Shown here: positions 10,533-21,643 of the stretch, piece by piece | Layout of the letters: every line of letters starts with the position of its first letter | Position numbering within the stretch: the stretch's first letter is position 1 | Source of the DNA: Macrothele yani | Taxonomy: Eukaryota > Arthropoda > Arachnida > Araneae > Macrothelidae | DNA length: 64,000 nt | Direction: 5' to 3' | NCBI GenBank assembly: GCA_039090855.1 | Contig: CM077025.1 | Span: 95,646,489-95,710,488 of the forward strand | Notes under the pieces: model-generated | The model's input: the letters and a program-made list of their open reading frames with translations, nothing else | Told to the model about the DNA's origin: nothing | The model's database searches: none | Translations under genes and position numbers: made by a program

Positions 10533-10568
10533 TATGAAACTCCTAAGGAAGTATTATCAAACAGAAGT

Positions 10569-10848
10569 TATCGCTCTTTCCACGTTTTATAAGTAAGTCA
10601 CGGAAAAATTCTCATTGGCTGCCACCGGGAATCGAACCCAGCTCTTCCAATTACGCGCCGGACATGCTATCACTGCACCACAGCGGCCTCGAATTCTCCA
10701 GACTCACATACGACTAACTGCCAAACCACATGGCTTCCTGGAGCTCCGCACAATGCTGGGGATTTACCAAACATGGTACGCAGCAACAGAACAAATAACA
10801 AGGAGGCGAATGAATAATTAATACACACAATTGACGTGGATTAGGAAC
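10569..10848 (-). mobile_element. SINE F copy 1
   Basis: A minus-strand tRNA-like head at about 10612-10690 has the B box GGGTTCGATTCCCGG on the minus strand and an A-box-like gtggtgcagtgatagc. Next to it is the tail module ending aaaacgtggaaagagcgat, shared with SINE E. The other side of the element runs to about 10848. It is flanked by atcaaacagaagt (10556-10568) and atcaaaaagaagt (10849-10861). Confidence 0.7.
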
Positions 10849-10861
10849 ATCAAAAAGAAGT

Positions 10862-11151
10862 CATCGCTCTATCCACGTTTTACAAGTGAGTCACGGAAAA
10901 ATTCTCATCGACCGCCACCGGGAATCGAACCCAGGGACTTCCAGTTACGCGCCGGACATACTACGACTGCACCACAGCGGCCTCGAATTCTGCAGACTCA
11001 CATACGACTAACTGACAAACCACATTTGGCAGGTTGCTTCTTGGAGCCCCGCACAATGCTGGGGATTCACCAAAGATGGTAAGCAGCAATTGAACAAATA
11101 ACTAGGAGGATAATGAATAATTAATACACACAGCTGATATGAATTAAGAAC
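10862..11151 (-). mobile_element. SINE F copy 2, tandem with copy 1
   Basis: Same family and orientation as the preceding copy, slightly longer. It is bounded by atcaaaaagaagt (10849-10861) and atcaaacagaa (11152-11162), so both copies are flanked by versions of the same target sequence. The two copies together separate the two halves of a non-LTR RT C-terminus. Confidence 0.7.
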
Positions 11152-11199
11152 ATCAAACAGAATAGCGATTACTTCTGTTTGATTCACGTCAATTGTGTG

Positions 11200-11410
11200 T
11201 GTTAAGAAAGTGTTGTTCAAACATCCTGAATGATACAGAAGACGAGAACGACCAAAGACCGGGTGGATAGATGGAATAGTAGAAGGCACAAAAAGCCTGA
11301 GCTACCAGAACTGGGAAATAATGGCCCAAAACAGAGAACAAGGGAAAAAACTTGTTGAAGAGACCAAAGTTCACACTGAACTGTAGAGCCAAGAAGAAGA
11401 AGAAATTCTG
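11200..11410 (+). pseudogene. Non-LTR retrotransposon RT C-terminal region, part 2
   Basis: Continuation of the ORF of 9890-10164. The plus strand reads RPGG*M-type residues, then a SYQNWEIMAQNREQGKKLVEETK segment (a conserved RNW-LAQDR-KW-LVEEAK type block) and an acidic or arginine-rich end. This block normally closes the RT ORF in RTE/Jockey-like elements. It contains stops. No 3' UTR or tail is recognisable beyond 11410. Confidence 0.65.
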
Positions 11411-12123
11411 TGTAACTCTATTATTAAATTTCTGTCTTCGGTAAAAACATGAACCTTGTTTTTTTAACACACCTTGTATGTTCATAATTTTGTCAATAAA
11501 TGTTTCAGAAACCATACTATTTTAATCGTGAGGAACTTTCCATTAGGTCATAGATCCTAAATACAAACCGCTAATTACCTACTAAGTGGAGTGCCTGATT
11601 ACAGCGCCCGCTGGTCACTGCAACCTTATCTGCGCGTCAAGAATTCCACCTGCGAAAAATCCCTTTTCAGTTAAATACTGCTACAACGAAAACATTTCAT
11701 GGGCATTTCCTGCCTCAAATAATGCAAAAGTTAGCTGCTATAGTGCGCAAATCCCAAATCTATTCCTCCCTATACCTCTGCTTGTAAAGACCTAATTTGA
11801 AAAATTCCTTTGAATTCGGACGCAATTTACTTCGTGAAACATTTTACGTATTACCTCGGATTGTTCATACCGCACGGTTCTATCGTTAGGTGGTCTTAGT
11901 GTGTATTTCCTTTTTGCAACTTTATCTGCACTTCTACGCAAGTCGTTCAAAAAGTAACGAGACTGATGTCATAACGCCAAGACAAACCCACGCAGAAAAA
12001 TGCAGCGGCCTGTGTCGGAACACCTACAAGGTCGTTCGCGTGACGACGCGTCGTTACAGCGCTCCGCTAATTCATTCTTGTAGTACACAGCGTAGAGTTC
12101 AAGCGTGCTTCTGTAACACCAGT
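11411..12123. other. Intergenic, no feature recognised
   Basis: Contains one degenerate gcgcccgctgg block near 11597, similar to blocks at 1285 and 56943. No coding match. An open frame runs into the mariner pseudogene at 11890 but is not supported upstream of 12124. Confidence 0.4.
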
Positions 12124-13090
12124 ATGGATATAAAACTGGAGCCGAGAGCAGCTATAAGATTTCGCGTGGGCTTGAATAAAATCGCCACAGAAACGCACGA
12201 AATGAATAAAGCAGCTTATAAGGAAGATTCTTTGTTCCTTGCAAGAGTTTTTGAGTTGTACAAGAAATTTGTGAATGGTGAAGAGTGTCTGGAAGATAAG
12301 CCACGCTCCGGTAGGCTTCCAACATCGACTACGAAGGTTAATGTCAATACCATCGAGTCACTCCTGCGCGAAGGCCGCCGAATGACCATTGAGGTGGTTG
12401 CTAATGTGGAGCAGGTGTCCGTTCGTTTCGTTTGATGACCATGTGAGAAACCGGTTGGGATACCGAAAAGTCGCAGCAGAGCAAATTCCCCCACTTGCTC
12501 ACAGATGAACACAAGGCAAATAGGGATAACACTTGATGCCAATAAGAGTGCGGGCTACGACGTGAGCTGCACTTTTTTGAATCGAGTCGTCGCGTGTGAT
12601 TAAACATTTTTTCACCATTTCGATCCAGAAGCAAAACGACAGAGCCCCCGACGGAATCAGCCCGCAGAGTCCCCGATATAAAAAAAAAACAAAGGTTCAA
12701 GCAAGTGCAGGGAAGGTCATGCATTTGGGTTTCTTCTACAAAAAAGACATTGTGTATGTTTGTTCCACAAAGGAAAACTGTTACCGGTGCCTATTATTCT
12801 GGAGTTCTTAAAGGCCCTCTAAAGAAAAACATTTTCCAAAAAGCCCAGAATGCGTGTTTGGTTGGATTTTTTCATCAAGATAATGCCGTGTTTTGCTTAC
12901 CCAGCATGTTGTCCAAGATCTAAGCATCAAAATAATGGAGCATCTTTCGTATTCACAAGACCTGGTGCCATGTGACTTCCACCTATTCCCTGAAAAGAAA
13001 AAAATCTCGGTTTCCACCAAATACTGAACTAAACAACCGTTTAATTGATATCCTGAACCATATGTTGAGGAAAGGCTTCGAACACACCTT
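12124..13090 (+). pseudogene. mariner transposase pseudogene
   Basis: Starts at ATG 12124 (MDIKLEPRAAIRFRVGLNK). The paired-like N-terminal domain is readable to about 12430 (FVNGEECLEDKPRSGRLP, then the REGRRMTIEVVANVEQVS second helix-turn-helix). A frameshift follows. The catalytic core begins with HHFDPEAKRQSAEW near 12610-12650 and continues in fragments (KVQASAGKVMHLGFFYKKDIVYV). The third block, YSQDLVPCDFHLFPEKK near 12955-13000, keeps the final aspartate. The length, about 970 bp, is close to full. Stops and shifts make it inactive. Confidence 0.85.
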
Positions 13091-13509
13091 CCGGAAGTAG
13101 ACAGAAAAATGGAACCGGTTCATTCAGGTAGAGAGAGAAAATACTTCGAAAGTATGTAAGAGTATTAGTATGTCTCTCAGAATCAGATAAATCAGAAAAT
13201 AAATCTCGTTTTGAAGCCCAATTCAACTATGTGGCACTAAACAAGTGTGTCAGCCATCACCCGCCAACTGTGTTTTGAAGCCCAATTTTGTACGAGAAGA
13301 AGATATCACCTACCGACATACTTTCTCGTACAAAATGAACGGATTTGCTACTATTAGCATTCCTTGCGTATGTGTGGTTGAAGATAAATGTAAAATAGAT
13401 GTTTATCAATACATTTAATATACATTTATTTTAATATTTCCACATGATGTCTGCTTCAAGACTCGCTACTGCTATGCACACTACTGTTTGTGAAAATTGT
13501 CACACCAAC
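13091..13509. other. Intergenic with a lone Tc1-type terminal sequence
   Basis: No gene. cactactgtttgtgaaaatt (13478-13497) matches the presumed terminal repeat at 5372-5400. Confidence 0.45.
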
Positions 13510-13559
13510 AAGTGTAATGCAGGTACACTTCATGGCAGAAATGCACCTGCATTACACTT
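13510..13559. repeat. Perfect 15-bp inverted repeat, 20-bp loop
   Basis: Arms aagtgtaatgcaggt (13510-13524) and acctgcattacactt (13545-13559). With the Tc1-type terminal sequence just upstream, this may be a relic of a short MITE. It could also form an RNA hairpin, but nothing shows that it is transcribed. Confidence 0.7.
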
Positions 13560-13681
13560 CTACCTCATGTAAAATTAGTCTTGTTGCTTTTTGAATGACT
13601 CCCGTAAAAATCCTTTTAGAAAAAATCATTTTACACTGTATACAATTTGCTATAGAAAATATTGCAAACATTACATTCTAT

Positions 13682-13824
13682 AACGAAGTAAATTTCTCCG
13701 TCATTTTTGTCCACGCCGGGGCTCGAACCCGGGTCCCCTCATTCCGGAATAAGTCGCTCTACCAATTGAGCAACGCGGACATTCGTTCTGACTGCTATCT
13801 GCCTTTATGTCGTGTGTGTCCTGC
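13682..13824 (-). mobile_element. SINE B copy
   Basis: Minus-strand copy with the best-preserved head of the family in this window. The acceptor-stem halves (GTCCGCG and CGTGGAC) pair fully, with a B box GGTTCGAGCCC. The acataaaggcagatagcag leader lies at the right end and the aaatttctccgtcattttt tail complement at the left. The anticodon arm does not form a normal stem, so a functional tRNA is unlikely. Confidence 0.8.
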
Positions 13825-14610
13825 GGGGAAGGCACGTGACAATTCCTTAACCCATTAAGCCACCGATGTACCTGAACTGAATGGTGCCCAAATTTTTCTG
13901 TGTTCCACAAACAGAAATGTTTCCATCGCGTGCGGGTTTTACGAAAGTTTCAGCAAAACCATTCCTCTGCCCCTCTAATCTCAATGGTACTGTTCATAAC
14001 TCTATTATTAATGATAAGCGCTCCTTTCTAGTCTTTTCTTATCTACTCCCTGACTCAAGACATGATGGGAAAGAACTGGGGTACCCCTGGAGACGAACAT
14101 CATGCCACTGGGTAGAAACAAGTGAGTCAAACATCTTCTCCCTCTTTAGATTCATCGCCAATAAAGGTTATTGCCTTTATAATGTGTTACCCGTCAGAAA
14201 GTATTAGTGTCAGTTATGCCCTAAATAACTTTGAATACCAAATGCTAAGGCCACGTCGAATATCAAAATTAAGGTGCTTAATGGTTTCTTGATGCGCATA
14301 TTAACTCATATCTAGCCATGTTCGGTCCACTTTGTAGACAGCTAATATATTCATTCTAGCTGATATCAGGCCATTTTGCTAATTCCCAGTGAATTCGTTC
14401 CTGCAAGTATAAGAGTTCAATAACGCACAGTTTTTCCTCTGGGGACTTATTTGCGAAAATATTTTTCGTATTGTCTCTAGTATTAGAAAGAATTTTAAAA
14501 ATTCTTTTTCCATTTCATAGCTTTTACTTAAAGGATATTTTGTGCATATTTTTCATTTTTTTCATAATTCTTAGTTCTGCTGCCCACGGGCGCCAGCGTA
14601 ACTATATAGC
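13825..14610. other. Intergenic, no feature recognised
   Basis: AT-rich. Nothing identifiable as a gene or element on either strand. Confidence 0.4.
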
Positions 14611-14690
14611 CGCGGATGGCTTAGTGGTTAGTGTTTCAGACTGTCGATGCTGGGTCCCCAGGTTCAAGCCTGGGCTGATCTTTCAGAGAT
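14611..14690 (+). repeat. SINE C: isolated tRNA-like sequence
   Basis: An A-box-like region (GGATGGCTTAGTGGTTAG) and a B box (GGTTCAAGCC) lie about 45 bp apart, with ccccagg/cctgggc pairing around the B box. I see no second copy in the window, and the acceptor ends do not pair well. It could be a tRNA pseudogene or a SINE head whose body runs to about 14830. Confidence 0.45.
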
Positions 14691-15244
14691 GGTGTGATTT
14701 ACTAACAATCGCTGAATATCCGCCGTGCATCGGACGAGCACGTAAAGTGACGGCCCCCAGGCTGGACCCACTGGTAAAATGGTATCCTTTCCTATGTCCC
14801 CCCTGATATTCTCTCACCCATCTATGTGCAATATCGTACTTGTACGGTGGCGCCATCTACTGTACTCTAATCTCACTACAAACTGTTCTGTCAAAGTCGC
14901 TAGACTTGCTCTCATTCCTTCCGTTTCTGTGTCCTGCCCAAAAGGCGATCTCGCTGTAGGTGGCTGGGACCTAAACTCTACTCCCTGTGGACGGAAGTCC
15001 TACATAAAAATGACAAATCCTGCATCCCATGACTCCAAAAATCATTTGGAAAAACCTTTTCTTGGTAGGATTTCCATCACTTTGGGGAATGCTTGAATCC
15101 CATTTTCTTTTCTAAGTAGAATAAAGCTTTTCCGCTAAGGGACATATACATTAGTTACATTAGATGTTCAAATAAGTTTTAAAGCGTTTTAAGACAACGC
15201 AACATCCAATTTGACAAAAAAAAAAACATACCTTTACAATTCAA
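14691..15244. other. Intergenic, no feature recognised
   Basis: Possible SINE C body at the left. An A-tract near 15219. The right end may include a mariner terminal repeat, but its partner was not found. Confidence 0.35.
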
Positions 15245-16230
15245 AATATGCGCTGTCATTATCTATCACCTTTCGCCATCGGTCTGGCAGCTGACGGATT
15301 CCAGCCATGAAGAATACTTCCTCGTGTGACGCGATAAAGTCGTCAACCGATTTTTACACTTCGTCACATGTCCGGAACCGTACAGCAGACAAACCATGTT
15401 GCATCGATCGGAACAAATAATAGTCTGAAGGGGCTATATTAGGACTGTACGCTGGGTGCTCTAAAACTTCCCAGCCAAGCGTCAATAACGTTTCCTTAAC
15501 CGATTTCGCGACATGCGGCATAGTTTTGTCATGAAGTAATTTCACGGGACGCAATCCTTTGCATGTGAATGGACGTTTCCGAAAGATTTCCTGGTTGAAT
15601 CACAGCAATTGTTGCTTGTAGCGATCGGCAGTAACAGTTTGACTGTGTTCCAATAGTTCGTAATAGAGAACACCCTTCATATCCCACGAGATATATAGCA
15701 GAACTTTCTTGGAGTGAACATTGCGTTTTGGTATCGAAATCGTTGTTTCACCGGGGTCTACCCAGTGTTTTTTGCATTTGGGATTGTCGTACAATATCCA
15801 CTTTTCATCACCCGTAACGATTTTCCACAGGAATTGATTTTCTGTGTTGTTTATTTAAAAAATTCAGACACGTCATGACACGTTCATCCATGTTCCTCTG
15901 GCTCAGTTCATGTGGCACCAATTTTTCTTTCTTCTGAATCTTTCCCATTGCGCGTAAACCGATTGGAAATGGTTTGTTGAGTTACCCTTACTTGTCCAGC
16001 TAGTTCTTTTTGCGTTTGAGACGTATCTTCATCCAGCAGTGCTTGCAGTTCCTCGTGTGCAATCTTCTGGGAGGCGTCACTACGTTCTCGATCGCTAACA
16101 TCAAAATCACCTGCTTTAAACCGTCTAAACCAAACCTCACACGTGCTTTTTGATACAATATTCTCTCCCAGAACAGAACAGATCTATGCACATGCATTTG
16201 AAGCACTTTTTCCTTGATGAAATTCGCAAC
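15245..16230 (-). pseudogene. mariner transposase pseudogene
   Basis: Minus-strand mariner transposase of nearly full length. From the N-terminus: FIKEKV at about 16220, CEVWFRRFKAGDFDV near 16120, the helix-turn-helix QTQKELAGQVRVTQQTISN near 15990, a frameshift near 15920, and the catalytic block WVDPGETTISIPKRN near 15740. Next come WDMKGVLYYELLEHSQTV, LLHDKTMPHVAKSV near 15530 and YSPNIAPSDYYLFRSMQH near 15440, which keeps the third catalytic aspartate. Frame changes near 15600 and 15820 break it. It is a different subfamily from the copies at 8985 and 12124 and nearer to the one at 1-1227. Confidence 0.88.
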
Positions 16231-16521
16231 GAATGCAGTGTCGAATAAATGCAGTACCGCTTGCCTTCTTTCATTTACCGATGTGCAAGTGCGTTTGACT
16301 GTTGGGCAAACTTCTGGGTATATTCTGGAACAGTTACGGTCACATGACAACAATGCGGGGGAATGTAGGATATGTAAATTGGCAGTATACGTCACAAAAA
16401 GAACACTTTGAAACTTATATGTACAGCTAATATTACATCTTCCTTTATACGAGTATCTGTGTGATTATTCGATTTGAAAAATTCCTTCAACTTCATATAT
16501 CTTCTGCTATGCTCATCATTT
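16231..16521. other. Spacer before PLE-B copy 1
   Basis: No feature recognised. PLE-B homology starts abruptly at about 16522. Confidence 0.4.
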
Positions 16522-17378
16522 TGAGTATCATTGACGTCTTGACACTTGTAGCACGACGTAACTATTTCAGATTTAATAACATAATTTATTGACAAAAAGC
16601 TGGTACACCCATAGGCTCACCACTTTCGGCTTTGCTAACCGAGGTAGTGTTACAGCTATTGGAACACGAAGTTCTTGAGCAATGCCCCTTAAAACTCATT
16701 ACTTTGTTTGAGGTAAGTCGATGACATTATAGTATTTTGACCTCATTCTGTACCTGCCCCATCTGAATTTGCTAAATTGCTTTCCACTCCTTTTCCCACT
16801 ATAAATTTCACGGTTGAACTTGAAACACAGGGCTCGCTACCTTTCCTTGATTTCTGTTTGTATCGTAACACATCTAATCGCTCCCTCTCTTTTTCTGTAT
16901 ATCGTAAACCCGCCGCCCCACCAACATTGATCCCATTTACTTCTACTAGCACGACTCAACACAAGACAGCTGCCTTGTCTTTTTTGTTTCGCAGAGCGTA
17001 TTTACATTCCTCATCTACCAAAGTTCGTAATGAAGAGATTAAATTCATTTTTGACCTGGCCTCTCGGTTTGGTTATCCATAAGATTTTGTTGTAAGACAG
17101 CTTCAAAGATGTCAACGTTCCATGTATACCTCTTTATGAGGCAATGAGGGAGTAATTAGGTACATTGGCTCTGTGGACTGTCCACATCTTAAAAAATGCT
17201 TGTCACAGGCAGAGGTATGGACTTTAGCATAAAGACCAACAAGCTATTCTCATTAATAAGGAAGGACTGTGACAACGTTAACCCGCTTCAGAGGCATGGT
17301 GTCTACTCCATTCGGCTTAAAGCTATTGATTCTAACACACAGGACACCAATTACGTGGGATCTACACTTGGGATCTCG
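16522..17378 (+). pseudogene. PLE-B copy 1, RT and GIY-YIG N-part (5'-truncated)
   Basis: Penelope-like RT from just before motif B. IGSPLSALL lies near 16610, and the YVDD motif reads R-stop-V-D-D with TAA at 16714-16716. Then come FTVELETQGSLPFLDF, SFSVYRKPAAPPTLIPF and a readable thumb region (16777-17082). The GIY-YIG domain begins with HGVYSIRLKAID and NYVGST (17290-17365). The coding sequence is broken off at 17378 by the large foldback-like element and resumes at 24155. The sister copy at 24782-27177 is the guide for this reading. Confidence 0.88.
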
Positions 17379-18060
17379 AGATACATGTACTTGGAGTGAC
17401 ACTTTTCCAAAATAAGAAATCAATGCTGCCAACGTTTTGTACTAGTTTTGTACACCCAAAAGAAAATTTTGTACACCACCGGAAGTAGTACTTTTTGGCT
17501 CTCTAAAAGTGGCACTCCAAGTACATGCTGAGTGCCACTTTCTCAAAATCGAAAATAACTACTGCCAAAGTTTTGTACTAGTTTTGTACACCCAAAAGAA
17601 AATTTTGTACACCAACGGAAGTGGTACTTTTTGACTCTCCTTTGTAGCCCTCGAGCATGTACTTGGAGTGCCACTTTTCCAAAAACGAAAATAAACACTG
17701 CAAGAGTGTGTTGTCCTAGTTTTGTACAGTTTTGTACACCCAAAAGAAAATTTTGTACACCACCGGAAGTGGTACTTTTTGGCTCTTTAAAAGTGGCACT
17801 CCAAGTACATGCTAAGTGCCACTTTTCCAAAAACGAAAATAAACACTGCCAGAGTGTTGTCCTAGTTTTGTACACCCAAAAGAAAATTTTGTACACCACC
17901 GGAAGTGGTACTTTTTTACTCTCCTTTGTAGCCCTCGAGCATGTACTTGGAGTGCCACTTTTCCAAAAACGAAAATAAACACTGCCAGAGTGTAGTCCTA
18001 GTTTTGTACACCCAAAAGAAGATTCTGTACACCACCGGAAGTGGTGCTTTTTGACTTTTG
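17379..18060 (+). repeat. Left arm of the foldback-like element
   Basis: About five units, each beginning tacttggagtgccactttt and containing gttttgtacacccaaaag and gtacaccaccggaagtggt. Landmarks recur near 17390, 17528, 17662, 17815 and 17948. Alternate units have agcatgt or the complementary ccaagtacatgct at the junction, so single units also contain short inverted repeats. Small open frames here come from the repeats. Confidence 0.9.
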
Positions 18061-20089
18061 ATTATCGAAGCAGTAGCTTAAATGGTTAACTAATTTGATT
18101 AATATTCCTAGTTTGTTGCATATAAACCACACTTTTGTAATAACCCAGTAGCCAGACTAGCAATTTGAAAGAATCAGCAAAAGGATTTATGTTTAAAATC
18201 TCCTTTCCCTTAATTTTCAACTCAATGAAAGTTCGCAGGTCATCTATATAAAAAATCGTCACATTGTGATTCATCATTTGACACAAAATAGCTCTTAGAT
18301 CAACACATAGCAACAATACGTATTCGTTTAAATCTCTTTCTTTATATCAGTTCCCCTACAATTACTTGCAATCTTTCTCTCTCTACCCCCCCCCCACCTT
18401 TCGTGCCCATTATTTACAATCAAGGTTGTCTCTATAAATTTTGCTGTGACTCACACTGTCAGTGTCGCTAAAATGTACAAGCTGTTTAGAGAAGTAACGA
18501 ACTCTTCAGTGGGAAAATGAATGTTTAGTTTAGAAGCAACTCGAAAGGAGGTTTAAGTTACAGGTATGCGTCACAGACTGAAATTCAAGCAATTTGAATT
18601 TCTGCGCAATGTTTTTTCAATCTAGTGGTTTTCAGTTTAAACAAAATTTTTATATTTAAGCATTGCTTTGTAGAAATAAAAAGATATTCAGTGAAACTTC
18701 GGCAATGCGTACTCCAGTTATGTTTTTTGATATTTAAACGTAATTCTGCATTAGTCCCGATATTTTACTGTATTTTCTAAGCTTTTCCAATTCGATAATA
18801 GCTAATTAATTCATTTATACGCTTTTTTCGATGTACATAAATTTTGTAATTTCTGATTATCACAAACTCACAGTTCTTTGATTCGTTTACGTATACGTAA
18901 CCGGTACATCACAAGTTTGAGAGAATCGAGACAGCGTTACTGAGTTCTTGGTGCAGCCAAAGTTGAACCTTCATCCCATCAGAGAAGGGTATGCTGTTTA
19001 CTTTCGGCCAGCGTTGTTGTGTTCCTTCTTCGTGCAAAGTTGAACCTTGATCTCATCAAAGAAGGATATGTTGTTTAGTTTTGGTTTGGATGAAAAATTT
19101 ATTTCGTAATCGTTGCTCTGAATAAAACGTGCACTTAGGTAAGCTACAACTTTTGGCATGGTGCGGACGTTTTTTTTGTTGTTGCCGTTCAGCCATGAAA
19201 TAGATGGTGCAAAACTTAATAACGTTCATAGTTATGTTTTTTCTCTGACTTTGACAAATTTTAAACAAGCAAAGATTAGAGAATATTTTACTCAAATACT
19301 ATTGAGAAATCAACTTGTAAACAGTTTGCTTTGAAAAGAGCGATGCTAATAAAGGAGTAATAGGGGTATGAATATAAAACAAAATAACATTCGGATTTAC
19401 TACAAAGTTTTTAAAAAGTAAAGATTTTTTTTCATGTTATTGAAAATGCGAAATTGTACATAATCATTTTGTCATGTAGTTTTTAAAATATTTGGCCAAA
19501 CTTTGGGAACTTGTTTTACCGCCATTTTGGTGATAAAAAAATCAAATAAAGGGCCGGAAACTTTTTCCCGCAGCGTTATCCCCCATGAGCATGGGCGTCC
19601 GTTGCAACTTTTCCGGGGGAGGGGGCAAACGGGTATACTCCCACTCTCATAATTATTGCTTAAATTTATAGTACCCCTGCGTCTTTATATGGCATAGTGG
19701 GGCTTGGGTCAGGCGAGTGCATCGAACCCCTAAAGCTAGGGAGTGGGTTTGGAACACTGTTAGCGCCCCCCCCCCCGAAAACGTTTGGGAACTTGGACAC
19801 ATCTTTCTTTCCATAGTCAATATTTAGTATTGAAATAACGGACAATAATAATAATTATGTTATTTACCGATTACTGTCCAATGATTATTCATATCTGAGT
19901 CAAAAGTTCAACCTTACTGTAGGCTTCTTGCTAAATTTAATAATCAACTTAATACAGTCTTTTTTTGTATGGAAACATTAATTTGGGGTTACATAAAACA
20001 ATTGCACTGCTCCATCGTCCTTTATTGAGTATGAGTATAAACCCCCTTTTTTTATAGACATTTATCTGTTTATTTTTATACCCCCTTCA
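18061..20089. other. Interior of foldback-like element, no gene recognised
   Basis: AT-rich. An 80-bp near-duplicate occurs at about 18958 and 19038 (aagttgaacctt, then catc-agagaagg). C-runs lie near 18387 and 19770. A gcaacttttccgggggaggg tract near 19596 resembles the terminal region of hAT-type elements and could be one end of the hAT remnant that follows. Confidence 0.45.
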
Positions 20090-20460
20090 ATTTTCTGTTT
20101 CTTGCACTTTAGAAGAGATACTATGAAATAAAAACTGCAAACGTCTTGGTTTTATCCAAATCTATCAATCACATTTTGAATGAGTTCATGTTTATTCTCA
20201 AAAACCTTTTCTCTATGAATACTCATCATGCACAGTCCAGATAAACGTCCATCTGCCATTTTTGACCTTAACCAGGTTTTTAACCGTTCTCGTAGTGCTG
20301 AAGGAGCTCTCCACTGGGCAGGTTGTTACTGGTATTGTTTGAGCAATAAGAATAGCCTGTCGAACAGAAGGAAACAGATCAGTGTGTTTGAGCAAGACTA
20401 AAGTTCGTCTTCGCATCCATCATCTTGTTTCTTCCTTCCTGACCACATTTCAAACTGTTA
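20090..20460 (-). pseudogene. hAT transposase C-terminal (dimerisation) remnant
   Basis: The minus strand reads HTDLFPSVRQAILIAQTIPV, then TTCPVESSFSTTRTVK. After a frame change near 20275 it reads RSKMADGRLSGLCMMSIHRE and a VIDRFG-like end with a stop near 20145. These are the conserved blocks of the hAT C-terminal dimerisation region. The catalytic core upstream is missing. hAT elements make 8-bp duplications, so this remnant is not an obvious source for the 9-bp element around it. Confidence 0.75.
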
Positions 20461-20799
20461 TGGATAGGTTTTGCTCATGCGTGTAATTAATAGTTAAATT
20501 TAGCAAATGTTAAAATTAAGGTAAATATTGACTTTAGGTGAAAATTAAAATTTGGGAGACAGGTGGATGCATTTCGAAACAAAAAGTAAATTCAATCAAT
20601 TAAGGCCATGATAAATGAAAATAAAATGCAATGGAACACTGATATTAGGACATTCCAAAAGTTATTATTGAAATTTTGCGTTATTTGAATTTACGATGAG
20701 CTATGGCACCTGCAAGTGTAAAATAAGTCATTATTTTTACATGTGTACCAAATTTGTGAACACTAAAAAATAGATGGTACACTTTGGAAGCACTGATAT
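20461..20799. other. Unrecognised interior sequence
   Basis: AT-rich, no element or gene seen. Confidence 0.4.
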
Positions 20800-20925
20800 C
20801 CTAAGTGAAAATCCCCCAAATACGTGGCGTCAGTTGAATAAACAAATACATCGCACTTTCCACGTTTTACCAACAGACAGCATAACAATTTTTCGGTTGC
20901 TGGATGTCCTACACATTGAAGCTAT
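20800..20925 (-). repeat. Headless copy of the SINE E/PLE-A tail module
   Basis: Matches the 3' region of PLE-A at 6085-6180 in the same orientation (gtgaaaatc...ccaaatacgtggcgt, then aataaacaaa and ctttccacgtttta). On this strand it continues with an inverted version of the aacaatttttcggttgct block. No tRNA-like head is present. Confidence 0.7.
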
Positions 20926-20966
20926 TCGGCCCTTTTGGCTCCGGGTTGTACGAGTAAAACGATCGC

Positions 20967-21201
20967 GTGCCGCCCCGGTGGCGCAGTGGTCTAAGGCGCT
21001 GGCCTCTGATCGTTCGTCCGTAAGGGGTCCGGGTTCGAATCCCGGTCAGGCATGGATGTTGTGTTTGTCTTACGGCACTGGCTCTCTCCCTTCCCTGGAA
21101 CCAGTGACCCTAAATTAGGGACGGGCGACTGCTTATAGCCCGTTGAGTTGCTCACGGTGGTAGTTAAACCTCCAATCAAAAAAAAAAAAAAAAAAAAAAA
21201 T
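20967..21201 (+). mobile_element. SINE A copy
   Basis: Full-length copy with gtggcgcagtggtctaagg and gggttcgaatcccgg boxes and an A tail of about 24 nt (21178-21200). An 8-bp duplication, acgatcgc, lies at 20959-20966 and 21202-21209. It inserted inside the foldback-like element, so it is younger than that element or was carried by it. Confidence 0.9.
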
Positions 21202-21284
21202 ACGATCGCTCTGCAATCACCTTATATTGGTGCACTGCTGAAGGAAAGTGCGAGGCCACATGGAGATTCCTCGTGGAGGATGTG

Positions 21285-21540
21285 GATTCTACAATTGTCG
21301 GTGCTTGTACTAAACTATGTAATTATAGCCTTGATGTTTTTCTTAACACTCACGGCTACCCATCACAGTAGCATCTGTAAAGAGAACGTTTTCCAAATCA
21401 AAATTTGTAAAAACTATTTGAGAAGCATCATGTCACAAGATAGGCTGCAGGAATTGTCACTGCATAGAAAGGCAGTTTGCCAAAAGATTGGACCTCAATG
21501 CTTAATAATTTCGCCAAAATGAAGGCTAGAAAGAAAGACT
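21285..21540 (+). pseudogene. Second hAT C-terminal remnant
   Basis: The plus strand reads VFQIKICKNYLRSIMSQDRL near 21390-21450, then ELSLHRKAV and, after a frame change, FAKMKARKKDL-like residues. This is the YLRSTMSQDRLNGLALLSI block of the hAT/zinc-finger MYM-like dimerisation domain. It differs from the minus-strand remnant at 20090 and faces the other way, so it comes from a different insertion. Confidence 0.65.
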
Positions 21541-21643
21541 TAGGCCTAAAAACATGAAAATTTCCACTTATCGCATAAAAAAATGTTTTCCACTTGTATT
21601 TTAATCATATAATTATAATTTACATATCTATATATGGTACACT

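Noticed and set aside
13700..13775. Functional tRNA gene on the minus strand in SINE B
   Set aside because: The acceptor, D and T arms pair well, but the anticodon arm does not, and the leader and tail are shared with two other copies.
20967..21060. tRNA genes at each SINE A head (also at 50430, 51145, 54068 and 60730)
   Set aside because: Each is followed by the same body and an A tail and flanked by target duplications, and the clover-leaf anticodon arm is poor. These are SINE heads.
20090..21540. hAT remnants as the transposase of the surrounding 9-bp-TSD element
   Set aside because: hAT transposases make 8-bp duplications. The two remnants are in opposite orientation and only C-terminal, and look like separate older insertions.
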